This document shows positions 34,901 through 49,900 of a DNA stretch of 64,000 bases, piece by piece; within the stretch, counting starts at the first letter, position 1; each line of letters starts with the position of its first letter. The position numbers and the translations under genes are program-made. Source of the stretch: Diospyros lotus (lineage: Eukaryota; Streptophyta; Magnoliopsida; Ericales; Ebenaceae); NCBI RefSeq assembly GCF_014633365.1, contig NC_068341.1, positions 44,844,044 through 44,908,043 on the forward strand, read 5' to 3'. The notes below the pieces were generated by a model. It saw only the letters and a list, made by a program, of their open reading frames with translations. It was not told the origin of the DNA and made no database searches.

Positions 34901-37900
34901 TCAATTCTCTTCTTATATTCCATCTGATCGGTCTGCTTTTAGTTAGGGGTAGGACAATTGGGTATGACACCTATCAAGGGGTTGAACCTTTAGTTAGGGG
35001 TAGGACAATTGGGTATGACACCTATCAAGGGGTTGAACCTTATTGTTTAACCCTTCTGTAAGTGTTTAATGTCGGAAGAGAGACAATTTTCACCAGAAGG
35101 CTATTTGGTAAGTGACTACCTAGAGGGGTTTTGCGTTCCTTGAGTAATTTCACATGGCTCCTTCAATATTATTTTTAACTTTTGAAAGACAAGACACATA
35201 ATAGGTGACTGATGCTTCTAGTGTAAGGAGGGAGGAAAGTTGATAGAACCCCTCCATTTACATTACTTTATGATTTTAGTTGCAGGATCTTGTTCTCTTA
35301 TTTTTCATGTTAGATGGATAACTCTTGCAACAGTCTGTTTTATTTTTCTTGTGACTGAGGAGTTGTTTGAGTAAAGAATTGAGATTGCTATAGAACCTCA
35401 CTCCTTGTCTGATGTGTTGTATATGGAGAGAAATAAATGAAAGAGCCTTTGAAGGTGTAAGACCATGTTGTATGGTATGGAATTTTAGGTAGTTAAGTAT
35501 GTACATGTATGAACTTAACCCAGATGAGAATGTTATGGTGGATGTGCGAAAAGAAGACCAATAATAGATGCACTTATAAGGCGAGTGGATGGAATGGAAG
35601 GAGTTTGTATGAAAAGAGGTGGTATAAGGGGGGAAAAAAAGAACTTGATAGGAAACCCTTATACATTACATTGGATATGATGGCATTTTACAAAATATGA
35701 CCTTGGGTAGAGTGGAGCTAGAATTAATGTAATTGACTGCACCTAGTGGGATAAAGGTTTATGATGAAATCATTGAAATGATGATGGTTGAAGGAGGGTT
35801 CCTTGTGTTGCTTTTCTTCTTTTTCCTCTTTTTATTAGTGAGATTACCCATGGATCAATAGGAGACAACAATTGAGAGACATGATTATGTCCCTTATCTA
35901 CCCGTCGACCTACTTACAAGTAGAAAAATTTGAGCTCAAGCTTCTTAAGAGAATGCTAAATTCTGAAACAACTGTGAAGTAGCTAACTTATTATCTAAGC
36001 AACAAATCAATGATTCAAGGTTTGAAGGTGGTACAATTAAAGGAAAGACATATGACTGGTTTACCTTGATGAGTAAGATACCAATTGGAAGATGAGCCTG
36101 TTGGATGGCCTTATAGTTTTGCTACAATCTCCCTTAATTACCATCTTAGACTCCTAACCACTAGAGGAAGAATCAACTAAAAGCTTATACAATGCTGCAT
36201 TAGTTGTAGGAGGCAGCCTACCCATAAAGTCCCAATATTGATCTTTGGTGTGTTGCTCTTTGCCACAATAAGTACTTTCTGGTGTTTTGCTACCTTAACC
36301 AACTTGACCAGCATTATTGTACTCCCATGAAATTTGAGTAATATATAAACTGAATTAGCCTCATTGTATTATTTGAGATCCTAATTAAGAATTTTGGAGT
36401 TCAGTTCTTTCTTCTCAGTTTTTCTTCCTTTTCTTCTTTCACATTGCTGGAGAAAACTTCATGTATAATTTTTGTGTAACCATAATGATGAAAATCATGG
36501 AAACAAATATTTTGGGAAACAATATTTTAGGCATAAAAGTAAAAAATAATATTGTTTTATTAGTTTCTTTATTTTAATTTGTTTCCTAGTTTCTTTTTAA
36601 TTTCTTTTATTACCTAGAATCCTAATTAGATTAATTAGATTATATCAAGGAATCCTAGTTAGAATATGTTTTTATCTATTAGTTGTCTATAAATAATCCT
36701 TCAGTGATCTACTGAAGGACAAACTTTGATAAATAATATTTAATATTGATATTGGTTTTGAATAATCGGGATTACTCTTCTTTCTTTGGTTCAGGTTCTA
36801 CATCACATAACCTATAGACTGGATGTTGCAATCTTGTTTGACAAAACATGTGGAAACTAGTCCAAATACAAATAAACAATGTTCCAAAATTTCAATCATT
36901 TATACTAATTGAAACACACTCATACCGTGATGAATTTATGCAAGATGGAGGAATATGGGACACCTATTAGGATTATCTTTGTTTCACATTTATGTTGGGA
37001 AAAACTTAATATTATTCCTAGCATACAACTCAATATATTTACAGTTTAGGAGAAAGCACTCCCCACTTCCTTAAATTCAGGATCCACTGCCCAACTACTA
37101 ATCTGAACACACACCACAACTTGAGAGCCATAGCTCTAGCCCACTAACAGATCATACACCAGAAAGACAAACTAAATAACTGTACAAAAAACAACAAATC
37201 ATAAATCTGTAACCATTTTCCTTATTTCTTGACGCTCCCCTCAAGCTGAAGAATGGATGTCATCTATTCCCAACTTGCTTGTTAGCCTCTAAAAGGCTAT
37301 TCCAGGAAGACCTTTGCTAAGTAGATCTGCCAACTAACTTACTGTAGGCACAAATGGAGTATAAATTAAACCACTTTCCAACTTTTCTTTTATAAAATGT
37401 CTGTTAACCTCCACATGTTTAGTACAATCATGCTACACTGGATTGTGTGCGATATTAATAGGTGACTTGTTATCACAATACAACTTCATAGGATCCTTCC
37501 ATTTGACCTTCAGATCTTCTAGAATTATCTTAATCCATACTAATTCACAAATTCCAAGTGCCATAGACTCAATTCAGCCTCTGCACTTGATCTTGACACC
37601 ACATTTTGCTTCTTACTCTTCCAGGTAACAATATTTCCCCCTAGAAAAGTACAATATTCGGATGTTGATCTCCTATCAATCATTGATCCTGCATAATTAG
37701 CATTTGTATAGGCTTCAAGGGTCAATTCTTGTTCTTTTTTGAATAGGATTCCTCTACCTGGTGTGCCCTTTAGATAATGCAGAATTCTGTGAACAACCTT
37801 TAGGTGAATTTCCTTAGGATTGTGCATAAATTGGCTAACCACTCCCACAACATATGCTATATCTGGCTATGTATGTTCTAGATAAATAATTCTCCCAACT

Positions 37901-40900
37901 AATCTTTAGTACTGACCTTTATCTATTGCTGCATCATCCGAATTGTTCCCTAGCCTCTGGTTAGGCTCAATAGGAGTCTCAGCTGGCCTGCATCATAGCA
38001 TACCAGTTTCGGTTAATAGATTTAGGATATATTTTTGTTGTGATATAAAAATACCTTGCTGAGAGTGAGCTACTTCAATATCCAAGAAGTACTTCAGCCT
38101 ACCCAGCTCCTTAATTTCGAATTCCTTTACTAAACACTGCTTTAGGCTTTCCATTCCCTCCAAATCATCTCCTGTCATTATGATATCATCCATATAAACC
38201 AGCAAAACAGTGAGTTTTCCAGCAACTGAATGTCTTATAAATAATGTATGATCACCTTGGCTTTGTTTGTATCCCAATTTGAGCATGGCTTTGGTAAATT
38301 TTTCAAACCAAGCTCTTGGGGATTGCTTCAACCCATATAAGGATTTATTTAACTTATATACCACATCTTTTTCCTTTGTTTGACTCATTCCCAGTGGAAC
38401 CTCTATATAAATCTCTTCCTCTAGATCTCCATTTATAAAGACATTTTTTACATCAAATTGCTATAATTTCCAACTAAAATTAGCAGGTAGGATAGCAATA
38501 TCCTTATGGTATTCATTTTTGCATCAAGAGCAAAAGTTTCAAGGTAATCCACACCATAGGTTTGAGTATAACCCTTAGCAACCAACCTTGCCTTGTACCT
38601 TTCTAATGACCCATCTGAGTTGTACTTAACAGTGTATATCCATCTACACTGGTTTCTTTCCTTTAGGCAATGTCACTAGATCCTGTGTCTTGTTTTTTTC
38701 AAGAGTCTGCATCTCTACCCTCATGGCTTCTCTCCAATTCTCATTGTTTAATGCCTCAGATACTGTTTTCGGAATAGGAATTGAGCTAATGTTGGTGAGA
38801 AAGGTTTTGTGACTGGGAGACAAGTGTTTATAGGACATGAATAAGTGCATGGGGTGCTTTGTACATGTTCTGGTCCCTTTGTGAGTGGCAATAGGTAGAT
38901 CAATATCTGTTGAAGTAGGAAAATCAAAAACATGTTCAATTTCATTAGGGTAGATGGTAGTAGAAGTAGTTATCTTAGCTTGCTCAATGTCAGGTTTAGG
39001 GGCTGATTTAGATGCTTGAACAGGTGCTGAATGAGCAGTAGGTTTCTTCCTTCTTGAGTAAACTTGAAGTGGACGAGGTTCAGCCTCTTGAATTAACATT
39101 TCAATTTTTTCTTGAGACTTGGACTGAGAATTAGATGCTGGTTGTAGGGCTGAAACAGTAGGGTGTAAGTGTTGTATAGGAATAGACAATAAAGAAGGAA
39201 ACTTAGGGAAAAACAAACTTCTATCCTCTTCCTTATTGAAATCTCCCCTTGAACAAAATACTTAGTTTGTTCAGCAAATGTAACATCCATAGATACAAAA
39301 AATTTTTTTGGTTGGAGGATGAAAACACTTGTACCCTTTTTGAGTAGATGAATTCCCCACAAAAATACATCTAAGAGCCCTAGAAAACACTCTCAGTGCT
39401 TGTTATTGTTTTGCCTGAAGTAATTGTATGCTGGAATTCTGGAAGAAATCAGGAAAGAATAGAGTTGATCGGTGGCAGTTAGTTTGCAGGATTCAAATGT
39501 AACTAATTGTTATTAATAAGGGTAGTTTTAACTTTATATAAGTTAGTTATTTCCCTTAGGAAGTTCTGCCCCCCTAGTTTATACATAGAAGGGTGCGAAT
39601 GTTGAGTAGATCATCAATCAGTCATTCATCTCATTCCCTTGTGTTCGAGTGCAGTGAGAAGCAAGAAAGAGAGCTGTGAGAATATAGTTCTTGTTGTCTT
39701 CGTTTAGAGGATTGTATTCTAGAGGCAATTGGAGGCAAGTGAGGGATATTCTTGTACTGATTTCATACATTCTTAGTGGATTGGTCTCTTCTTGGATTGC
39801 TGGATGTAATGCCATGTAAATGGTATGGACCAGGGTATATCGTGTGTTCTGCAATCTGGTTTGCTTTTCTATTCTATGTCAATTCTGTTTTTATTGTTTA
39901 CTTTCTGTTTGAATCGTGATTGATTTCGGTGAGGTTATTGAGTGATTCTTGGATCATTTGAGCACTCGATTTTAATAGTGCTGATGAACAAATGCAACAC
40001 ACCCAAATACTCTAGGCATGAGACCACTAGAGATTGAAGCTTGTGGAAAGAATTGGGACAACAATTGAACAGGACTGTTAGAACTTAGATTTCTTGATGG
40101 TAGTCGATTTATAAGATGAGTAGCAGTCAAGACAACCTCCCCCCAATATTGTTTTGGAACATTCCCTTGAAATAAAAGGGCTCTAGTGATATGTTTAGGA
40201 ATGCCCATTCTTTCTTTTAGCCACCCCACTTTGTTGTGGGGTGTTGACACAAGAAGACTCATGAACTATGCCTTTTTCTTGGAAGTAGGAAGTAAGAAAC
40301 TGATTAAATTAGTTCTTAGCATTATCTTATCTGACTCTTTTGATAGCAACATTGAATTGAGTTTTGATCAGATTATAGAGAATAGGAACTACAAAATTGA
40401 CATATGATTTGTTCTTTAAAAGATAAATCCAAGTGGTTCTAGTACAATCATCAATAAATGACACAAACCACCTAGCCCCATTGATATTAGGAATGGGAGA
40501 TGGACCCTAGATGTCACTGTGAATGAGTGTAAATGGAGGACTTCTTTTAACATTCATTGGAAATGAGGTCTTTCTATGTTTCACAAATTCACGTGTCACA
40601 TTGAAAGTCTAGTTCATTTAATCCTTTGAACAATAAAGGATACATAATTTTCAAAACATTAAAAAAAGGAAGACCAAAACAAAAATGTTGTAGCCAAATC
40701 TGATCTCTGCGAGATTGAGAGGATTCTGTCATACATGTCATTGGAGATATTTTGGCTAGCCTAGGTTTCTATCCACTGCTTTGTTCCTCAAGAAAATAGA
40801 GACCTTCAATCTCTTTAGCATACCCAATCATCTTCCTCGTGTCCTGCTCCTAAATTTCACAATAGGAGGGATGAAAAACCACTCTACAATTAGAATCAGA

Positions 40901-43900
40901 AGTTTTTGGATTGAAACAAGGTTAGTGAAAAGTTTAGGTACATGTAGGGCATTTTTTAAGGTAAGATGTTCATTCATATAAACATCCCCTTGGCTTGCTA
41001 CTGGGGTAGTTGTACCATTAGCATTGGTAATTTTTCAGTTGCTAGGATAGGGATTATAGGTCACAAATTTATGAGAAGAGCAAGTCATATGATCGGTAGC
41101 ACCTAAGTCAATAATCCAAGTATTTGAGAGTGCAGTATCTGTGGCATTTAGTGCATAAGAAAAGGAGGAAATACTTGAAGAGATTAGGGTACAGGTACCT
41201 GAACCAGTGGATTTCTCTAGGGATCCAATCAGTTGTTTCAATTTAGTGATTTCTTCCTTGTTGAACTCAACAATCATTGGTTCTGAATGCTCCAATTCCC
41301 TCACCTGCTGTGTGTTAGCCACATAGGCATGCTCCTGCCTCTTCTGTTTGCCTGGTGCTTTACTTTCAGTTGGTGGCTTCCTATGTAACTTCCAACACTT
41401 ATCTATAGTGTGTCTAGGCTTCTTACAATAGGTGCACTACAAGAGATCCTTGTTTGACCGTGACACATCTATAGATTTTTTTGTCTCACTTCCTTGGGAT
41501 TTTGCGCTTGAATGCTGGATCTTCCTGATCATTAGTGCTGAGCATGATTCCTCTCCTTCCTTCCTCAACTCGGACAATGGCTATAGTCTCATTTAGAGAT
41601 GGTAAATCCTCTTTTCCTAGTATCTTAACTCTCACTGCATCAAAATCAATATTTAGGCCAGCAAGGAATTCATAAATCCTTTTTTTTTTTTTAACAAACC
41701 TTTTAAGTAGGGCAGCATCCTCACTACATTTCATTTTGATACACTAGTAGTGATCCATTTCCTACCATAAAGTTTGCAGGAGATTGGAATACTAAGTGAT
41801 CGAACGGTTTCCTTGCTTGGTTGCTGAGATCTTTGTCTTGATCTTATAAATTTGGGCTGCATCTTGAACTTTGGAATAAGTTTGCTTGATTGCATCCCAA
41901 ATTTCTTTAGCTATACCTAAAAACTTATCTTAGGAAGCATAGAATTCCATAGCCAAGACATTACTATGGAATCCTCTTCATCCCAAGCTTCGAAGGTAGG
42001 ATTTCCTTGCTTAGGCACGGTATCGAATGGATGGCTCAATTTGTCTCTCTCTTTAAAAAAAGTCCTAACCTATTGAGACCACTTCAAATAGTTCTTACCA
42101 ATCAACCTATAGGCTGCCTGGATATGCTACAATTCTCCAGGTGATGTACTGCTTTTCGTCTCCTCACACACAGTGGCTGTAACTAGCGATTTAGAGGCAC
42201 CACTTACTTCAGTTGAGGTAGACATAGCTCCCATATGAATTGCACTTGAACTTCTCAGGTCACAAGGTAGCTAGGCTTAGGGTCTCGGCCTGAGATGTGG
42301 TTTCTTTGGAAATCGGATGCCTTTATAGCTTTGATACCATGTTAAGAATAGGCACGGAAAAACTTAATATTATTCCCAACATACAACTCAATATATGTAC
42401 AGTTTAAGAGAAAGCACTCCCCACTTCCTTAAATTCAGGATCCACTACCCAGCTACTAATCTGAACACACGCCACAACTTGAGAGCCATAACTCTAGCCC
42501 ACTAACAGATCATACACCAGAAAAACAAACTAAATAACTATACAAAAAACAAAAAATCATAAATCTTATAAATCTGTAACCATTTTCCTTATTTCCTGAC
42601 AACAACCATAACATTAAAAATGCAGCTCTTTATCATCTTCATCACAAGCTTTAGTCCCACTAGTTGGCACCAGCTACGTGGATTCTAAGTCTCCAGTTAT
42701 CTCTATCCATGACCATCTCTTTTGTAAGGTTACTATATACAATGTCATGCCAAGAGTTCTCCACCAAGTTCTTTTTGGTTTTTTCCTACCTTTTTGATTC
42801 AAACTTTTTTTGATTCTATCACCTCTTTTTGAAGGCTCGCATGTTGGTTTTCTTCTCATGTATCCAAACCATTTTGATTGTGTAGAACTACTAATACACC
42901 TAACCATAGCTTTACTGATTAATAATAAACAATAGCTTTTTTGTGATTCACTTGTGTAAAGGTTGAGTCGTAGAAGAGGGAAAAGTCAGGGATTATCAAA
43001 TAATGTTTTGATGTTGTAAGCATGAATTGCATCTAGTTGTTAACTCCGTAAGTTTATATTAAATGTCCATGATATAGATAATTATAGAAATCACAGTTTA
43101 GCCCTAGAGTTATTAAAGTTTAAAGTTGAGGTTGGAATTCCTCACATCATCAAAGAGCCTTTTTGGTCCAAAAATTATCTCAAAGTTTCCTAGAAAGTAT
43201 AAGAATCCCTTGGCTATATTTAGATTTTTGTACAATTTGAGTGCTAAATTGGATTATTGATTGGTGTCAAAACAAAGAAGTATACTAGTTTTATGTGAGT
43301 AGGAGCTTTTGATTTTATCTAAATGTATTTTAGTTTTATTAGGACTTTTAGTGGGTTGTGTGATAGAATTTAAGTTGTATTAGGTAATAAATGGTTTTAA
43401 AAGAGTTTTAGGAGTTTTATCAAGCCCATATATATTTCTCATTAGTGCAATCCAAAAGTATATTTTTAATTGAATAAAATTATTGCTCCTCCTCTGCTGA
43501 AATCTATCTCCTCCTTTCTTTCTCTCTATCCCTTCTCCCCTTTATACTTCTTTTTTTTCTCCTCTCTCCAATTTGTTTTCAATTTTCTACAATCTTTCTA
43601 CTGTCCCATATCAATTTTGGTATTAGAGCATTCTATGATTGCTATACAAAATCTGCCTCCCACAGTTCCACAGCTTCTTTTAGCCTTGCTGAAATCAGAA
43701 CCTTCAGCTGTAGTGACTAATCTGCAGCAAGATTTAGTATCCAGCCGACTGAAAATGGCATACACACTGAGTCCAAGGAGCAGCTTGTGAAAGCTGGAGA
43801 TAGGTCCATTCACCCACCATCTTCAATCAATGAACTCCTTCCCTTGCTTGAGCAACTTGAGAATTTTCTTGAGGGTGTTGGTTACAGATGAACTTCTAAG

Positions 43901-46900
43901 GCCATCCAACCACTCACTTTGTCATTGGGTGATTGCATAGTGAGAGCCCAGAAAACTTGAAGACGAGTTTTCTCCTACCGGGGGAGAATTGATAGGAACC
44001 AATACAAATAAAGATACTGGCTTTATGTGATTTTGAGTTTTTTATTTCATCTAAATGTATTTAGTTTTATTGGGGCTTTTAGTGGGATGTGTGATAGAAT
44101 TTGAGTGGTAGGTTAGTATATTAGGTAAGGGTAGTTTTGAAAGAGTTTTAGTTGTTTAGGAGATTTGTCAAGCCTACATATGTGGCTCAATAGTGCAATC
44201 AAAAATTATGTTTTTGATTGATTGATTGGATAAAATTATTGCTTCTCCTTTGCTGAAATCTCTCTCTCTCTCCCTTATATACTTCTTCTTCTTGCCCCAA
44301 TTTCTTCTCTTCCTCTTAAATTTCTGCAATTTTTTACTTTACCGCATCAATTATTGTCTTAAAATAAGAATCAATAACTTTAATGAGTAAAATTCATATA
44401 AACCTTCTTTGCATCATGAAAAATTGACCTGGATATGTACTTGACCAAAAATTTTCCAGCTCGGTTGCTTGTAAAGATTTAAACCCTTGTAGAATAACTG
44501 TAATCTTACATCTTGAAAATAGGAAAAGAACAGTTCATGGTGACTGAGCTTGTCAAGTTCCCCATTATAACGTATGCCAAATCATGGCCTAGGCCCAACA
44601 AGCATCTTTCAAACCTTTTGGCAATTTTAAGGTGCTTATACTTTTTTTTTGATAAGCAATATTTTGAATTCTCATTGTAGCTAACCAAGATGGGTATTAC
44701 CTGAACAATGCAAGAAATTTTTTGGCTAGGTATCAATGCAAGACAGTTATTACCTGTTTACTTTATATTTTTCATTCTCTTCATGTATATGGACTTATGC
44801 TCATGCATCATGCTAAATAAACAGCATATTTTTCTTTTCTTCCTTCCACCTGGGTCCAAGTTTAGGATAAAGAATGACCATTTGTTTGGGGAATGATTAT
44901 TTTGATACAAGGAAAGTTACTTTGCTTGAGATATTTTTTCATGCAGTCATATTGCATTGATGTCACATCTTATCTAGCATCCCTTAGTTTTTAAATATCT
45001 CATGCTGTCATATTGCATTGATGTCACATCTTATCTAGCATCCCTTAGTTTTTAGGGTATTAATATAAGCTATTTTTCTTGAAATTGGTCTTGTTCCCAG
45101 TAAATTGACACCAGCCTGATCCTTCTGCTTTGCCATTTTCTGTGCTATTCTTTCTTTTCCTACTCTTTTGATATTTTTGTTTGCTGTAAACCACTTACCT
45201 CATGATTTTTATGTTTTCGTAGAATCTGAACCTGAAGCAAATCACTTTTGTAACTGTTTTTAAATTATTTCCAGGATCAAGAACCAATGCTAAGTGGGAA
45301 CAAGATGATGCTGGTCATTCTAATTGTAACTCAAAGAAAGATCCTCATGTTGGATATGACAAAGAATTGTTTGATGCCTGCATGCGACGCTTCTTATATG
45401 TTCGTTGTTATGATAGTATAGAATTTCTTGCCATTCTTAAGGTTAGAAGCTCCTGAATTTCTTAGTTGGTTATTACTTGGTAGAATAAGAATTTTACTTG
45501 ATTTGATCTCTTAGTGGGCTTTTATGGTGGTGTAAGCCATGTCATCCAATTCCCCTTGAGATATAATTGGAGTTTTTGTCTGGGTTTATTTTAGATGATT
45601 GATTATGAAAAATATGGTAATAGAAGTTTGTAATGGGAGGAATAAACTTCCTTAATCTTTACTGCTTCACTATATGTAAATATATACATAAAAGATCCTA
45701 AGAATTCTCCTAATATTTAGGACTAGATTACACTCCTACTAGGACTAGATTACACTTCTACTATTTAGGACTAGAATACAACATGTTATGATTAGAATCA
45801 AACTTCAACTAGGATTTCCTTATCTATTTTAAGGAATATCCTTATCATCCCAGCTAAACACTTGTTTTATCTTTATCTTGTCTTCTTATCCTCTTGGTCA
45901 CGGATTGCTTTCTTCGTTATCTTCTTCAACACTCCCTCTCAAGCTGGTGAATAGATATCTATCATTCCAGTTTGGCTCGAATAGATTTAAATCCTTGCTT
46001 TTGCATTGTTTTAGTAAGGATGTCTGCCTCTTGAAACTCGGTAGGAATGTAGGTAAGATTTATATCATCCTTTCTATTTCTTGCTTGAGAAAGTGTTAGT
46101 CAATTCTCACGTGTTTCATCTAGTCATGTTGTACCGGATTATTCACAATGCTAATGGTCGATTTACTGTCACAGTAAAGTAATTTTGGTGAAGATACTGG
46201 AAGTTGTAAGTCTTTTATCATCTTCTCCACCCAAATAATTTCATAAAACCCTTGTGCAGTAGCTCTAAATTCAGCTTCTACATTGCTCCTTGCAACCACT
46301 GATTGCTTTTTGTTTCTTCAGGTTATCAAATTCCCCCATAATTTTGTACAAAACCCTGATGTAGATCTACTGTCTTCAATAGAACCGACCCAATCAACAT
46401 CTACAAATGCATTTATTCCCCTCTTTTGGCTATTTTTAAATAGGAATCCTTTCTCGGGTGTTCCTTTGACGTACCTAAGAATGTGATAGGCTGCCTCAAG
46501 GTGCCTTCTTTTAGGTGAATGCATGAATTAACCTATTATGCTTAGAACATATGTAATATCAGGTCTTGTGAGTGATAGGTAGATCAATTTACCCATTAAT
46601 CGTTGACATCTCCCTTTGTCTACTTGATACTCCCTCATGCTATCTTTTTTCCTCATGATGTCTTCTTTATTTTCCCAGTTAGTTTCTAAGGGGCTATTAG
46701 TAGGTTTACAACCAAGCTTACTTGTTTCTTTTAACAAATCAATAGTATATTTTTTCTGAGATATACACAGATTCCTTCCTTGCTTCTGGCTACTTCTATT
46801 CCCAAAAAGTATTTTAACTCCCCCAAGTCTTTTACTTTGAATGCAGCTCTTATTTTTTCTTTTAAATGCTCAATTTCTAGTGTATTGTCTCTTGAGATGA

Positions 46901-49900
46901 TAATATCATCCACATACACAATCAACACTGTCTTCCTGCCATCTGCTTCAATTTTTGTGAAGAGAGTATGGTCAGCCTCACCTTTTTTCTACCCTAGCTA
47001 AATGATGGTGTCACTAAACCATTTGAACTAGGCTCTTGGAGATTGCTTTAGGCCATATAGTGAGTTCTTTAATTTGCATACCTTTACTCTTGTATTTTCT
47101 ATCTCAAAACCTGGAGGTATCTTCATATAAATTTCCTCTTCTAACTCCCCATTCAAAAATGCATTCTTGATATCCAATTGATGCAGCCTCCAATGCAGAT
47201 TAATAGCCACTGAAAGTAACACTCTAATAGAATTAAGGTTGGCCACCGGAGCAAAGGTCTCCTCATAATCGAGTCCTTGGGTTTGGGTAAATCCTTGGGC
47301 TACTAATTTTGTCTTGTACCTGACAATGTTTCCATCTGATTTGTACTTGACTACAAATACCCATTTGCTACTCACAACTTTCGTTCCATCTAATAAATTA
47401 ACAATATCCCAAGTGCCATTAGTCTCTATGGCTTGTATCTCATCCCTTACTGTTGCCTTTCACTTCTCATCTTCCAATGCATGATGTATATAGTTTTGAA
47501 TATCCCACATAATTTGAGATAGGGTTGTTGTGTGCAAGATCTCACCCCTTTCCTTAATACTATTGGGATATCATGATCCTCAAACCTGTTAGATATAGCT
47601 TTTTCCATGCTGTCACTGCCATCTGTTTTTGAACCTATCTCTGGATCAAACATTGGAATTGGCTGAGGGTCACGAGTCCTTCTAGAATATACTAAATATG
47701 GTTTATCCAAGGCTGGATTTTCTTGAATCCAGTCTTCTTGATCTCCCCCTAAATTAGACACTGGAGTTTGATTAGGAATAGGGATTTCAGGGACTGATTC
47801 AATGGTAGTAGGGAATTTAGGATCTTGAATAACGGGTAAAGGTACAATAGAGTCCCATTGTTCCTCTGTAATAGGCATTTGTTCCTGCAGCGGATTGGTG
47901 TGAAAAAATGGTTGATGTTCGAGGAAAGAAACATCACATGATACAATGAGACGTTTTATAGAAGGGTGGTAACACCTATAACCTTGTTGAGTTGGAGAAT
48001 ACCCAACAAATATGCATTTAAGGGCTTTGGGTTCAAGTTTAGACTAAGAAGGTTGATATTTATGCACAAATGCAGTGTGTCCAAACACCTTTGGTGACAG
48101 AGAGTTGAGCACCCTAGTATGATGAGGATAGAATTCAAGGAAGACACTCAAAGGGGTTCTAAAAGAATTTTGAGTGTGGACAGTTAGTAAGATTGGAAGA
48201 GGTAAGAATGGCTTCCCCCTAGTATGTGTTTAGGGAGTGAGCTTGTGAACATAAGGGCTCTTGCTATTTCAAGGAGGTGGCGGTTTTTTCTTTCTGCCAC
48301 GCTATTTTGTTGGGGATTGTAGGGACATGAACTTTGGTGGATAATGCCATGAGTAGCTAGATAATGACTGAAATCATTGGAGAAATATTCTCTGCCATTA
48401 TTTGATCTCAAAACATGGATTGAGCCTTGAAAGACATTATTTACAATTTGGTGAAATCTTTTAAACACAACATAGGCCTCAGATTTGCCCTTCATTAGAA
48501 ATACCCAACTAACCCTTGTATGGTCATTTATGAATGTGATGAACCATCGAGTGTTAGTCAAATTAGGCTTCCTTGCTGGTCCCCAAATGTCACTATGTAT
48601 CAAATAGAAGGGTTTTGTAGGTTTATATTCATGAGAAGGATGAGAGTTTTTGGTTTGTTTAGCAAGAACACAATGTTCACAATGAAACGAATGACTACTT
48701 TTATTGATAAAAAGATAGGGATACAAAGTTTTAAGATAATTGAAACTAGGGTGTCCTAAATGTTGATGCCATAACATGAGTTTAGAATCTGAAACAGTCG
48801 ACAAAGAGGATTGAATTTGTGACCTAGATCCAATATGTTGTCCATTTTTTGTCATATAATAGAGGCCTCCTCTTTCCTCAGCACTGCCAATTGTCTTTCC
48901 TAAAGATAGGTCTTGAAATTCACAATAGGAATGAAAGAATGTTACCAAACACTTCTCTTCTTTGATTATTTTGCTCACTGACAGAAGATTGCACTTTAAA
49001 TTTGGCACATATAGGACTGATTTCAATTTCAAACCTACCACACAAGCTGTACCTCTCCCTTGAGCAATGGTTGTAGTACCATCAGCCATTGAGATGGTTA
49101 AGCATTGAGAACAAGGTTTAAAGGCTGTTAGAACCTCAATAGATCCGGTCATGTGATAGGAGGCACCTGTGTCTATTATCCAGCAATCCATAAGAAATTT
49201 AAAAGAGATTAAAGAGTGTCTAAGAATACCTTGCCTGGCAAGAGACATAGCCAGATTAAGAGCCTCTGTTGTCTCCGGTTTGGTAACTTTAGATTGGCTC
49301 AACAACTGCTTTAAAATCTCCAATTGGTCTGCTAATAAAACCAAGTTGGTTGTCTTCCCGATTTCTACCTCTCCTCCATAGGCTGTTTGATTTCCTCTCC
49401 TTTGATTTCTAGGCTTTCAATTTGATGGTTTTCCACGTATCTTCCATCAGGTTTCCTTGGTGTGATAAGGCTTGTTGCAATGCTCACACCATGGTTTGTC
49501 TTTTTGGGGTTGTCCTTTGAATGAACTAGGTGGTTTTATCCTTGAGGAGACCAAGCCTGATGTTTGTGAACTTGCATCAGAATTGAGCATTCTTAAAGGG
49601 CTCAACATCACATTTTTTCTGCTATCTTCTCTCCTAACTTAGGCAAAAACTTCTCTTATTGATGGAAAGGGTTTGGTCCCAAGTAACCGCCCTTTAACTT
49701 CATCAAGATCAGCATTCAGTCCATGCAAAAAATCAAACACCCTTTTTTTTTTTCTATCATCTTTTCATATTTCTTCTTATCTTCAGCACATGCTTATTTA
49801 ACTCATGGAATCAATCATCTCCTGCCACAATTCTATTAGAGTATTATAATATTTAGTGATTGAATTATTACCTAGTCTAGTTGTTCGAATTGTAGATCAG

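Larger units (their letters stand above)
36993..42601 (-). mobile_element. Full-length Ty1/copia retrotransposon in XRCC2 intron 2, antisense
   Basis: LTRs are 36993-37234 (3' LTR of the element) and 42340-42601 (5' LTR). Just inside the right LTR, 42330-42339 plus the next bases give the complement of a tRNA-Met primer site (ttgatacca on +). Inside the left LTR, gctcccctcaagc is the complement of a purine-rich tract. By eye the LTRs differ at about 13 positions plus a 17-base gap near one end and a 9-base gap near the other. Adjacent five-mers are attta and acaac, so no target-site duplication remains. The right edge abuts an RTE relic. A solo LTR is nested at 39401-39977. Confidence 0.88.

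Noticed and set aside
36490..36800. Solo LTR left of the XRCC2 intron 2 copia element
   Set aside because: Promoter-like composition only; no terminal repeats or duplication could be identified.
36988..42606. Five-base target duplication for the 36993-42601 copia element
   Set aside because: Flanking attta and acaac do not match. Either mutation or rearrangement removed it, so none is claimed.
48184..49344. 386-codon open frame as a host gene
   Set aside because: It has the copia protease, zinc-finger and integrase blocks and lies between matching LTRs; the second catalytic aspartate motif is also altered.
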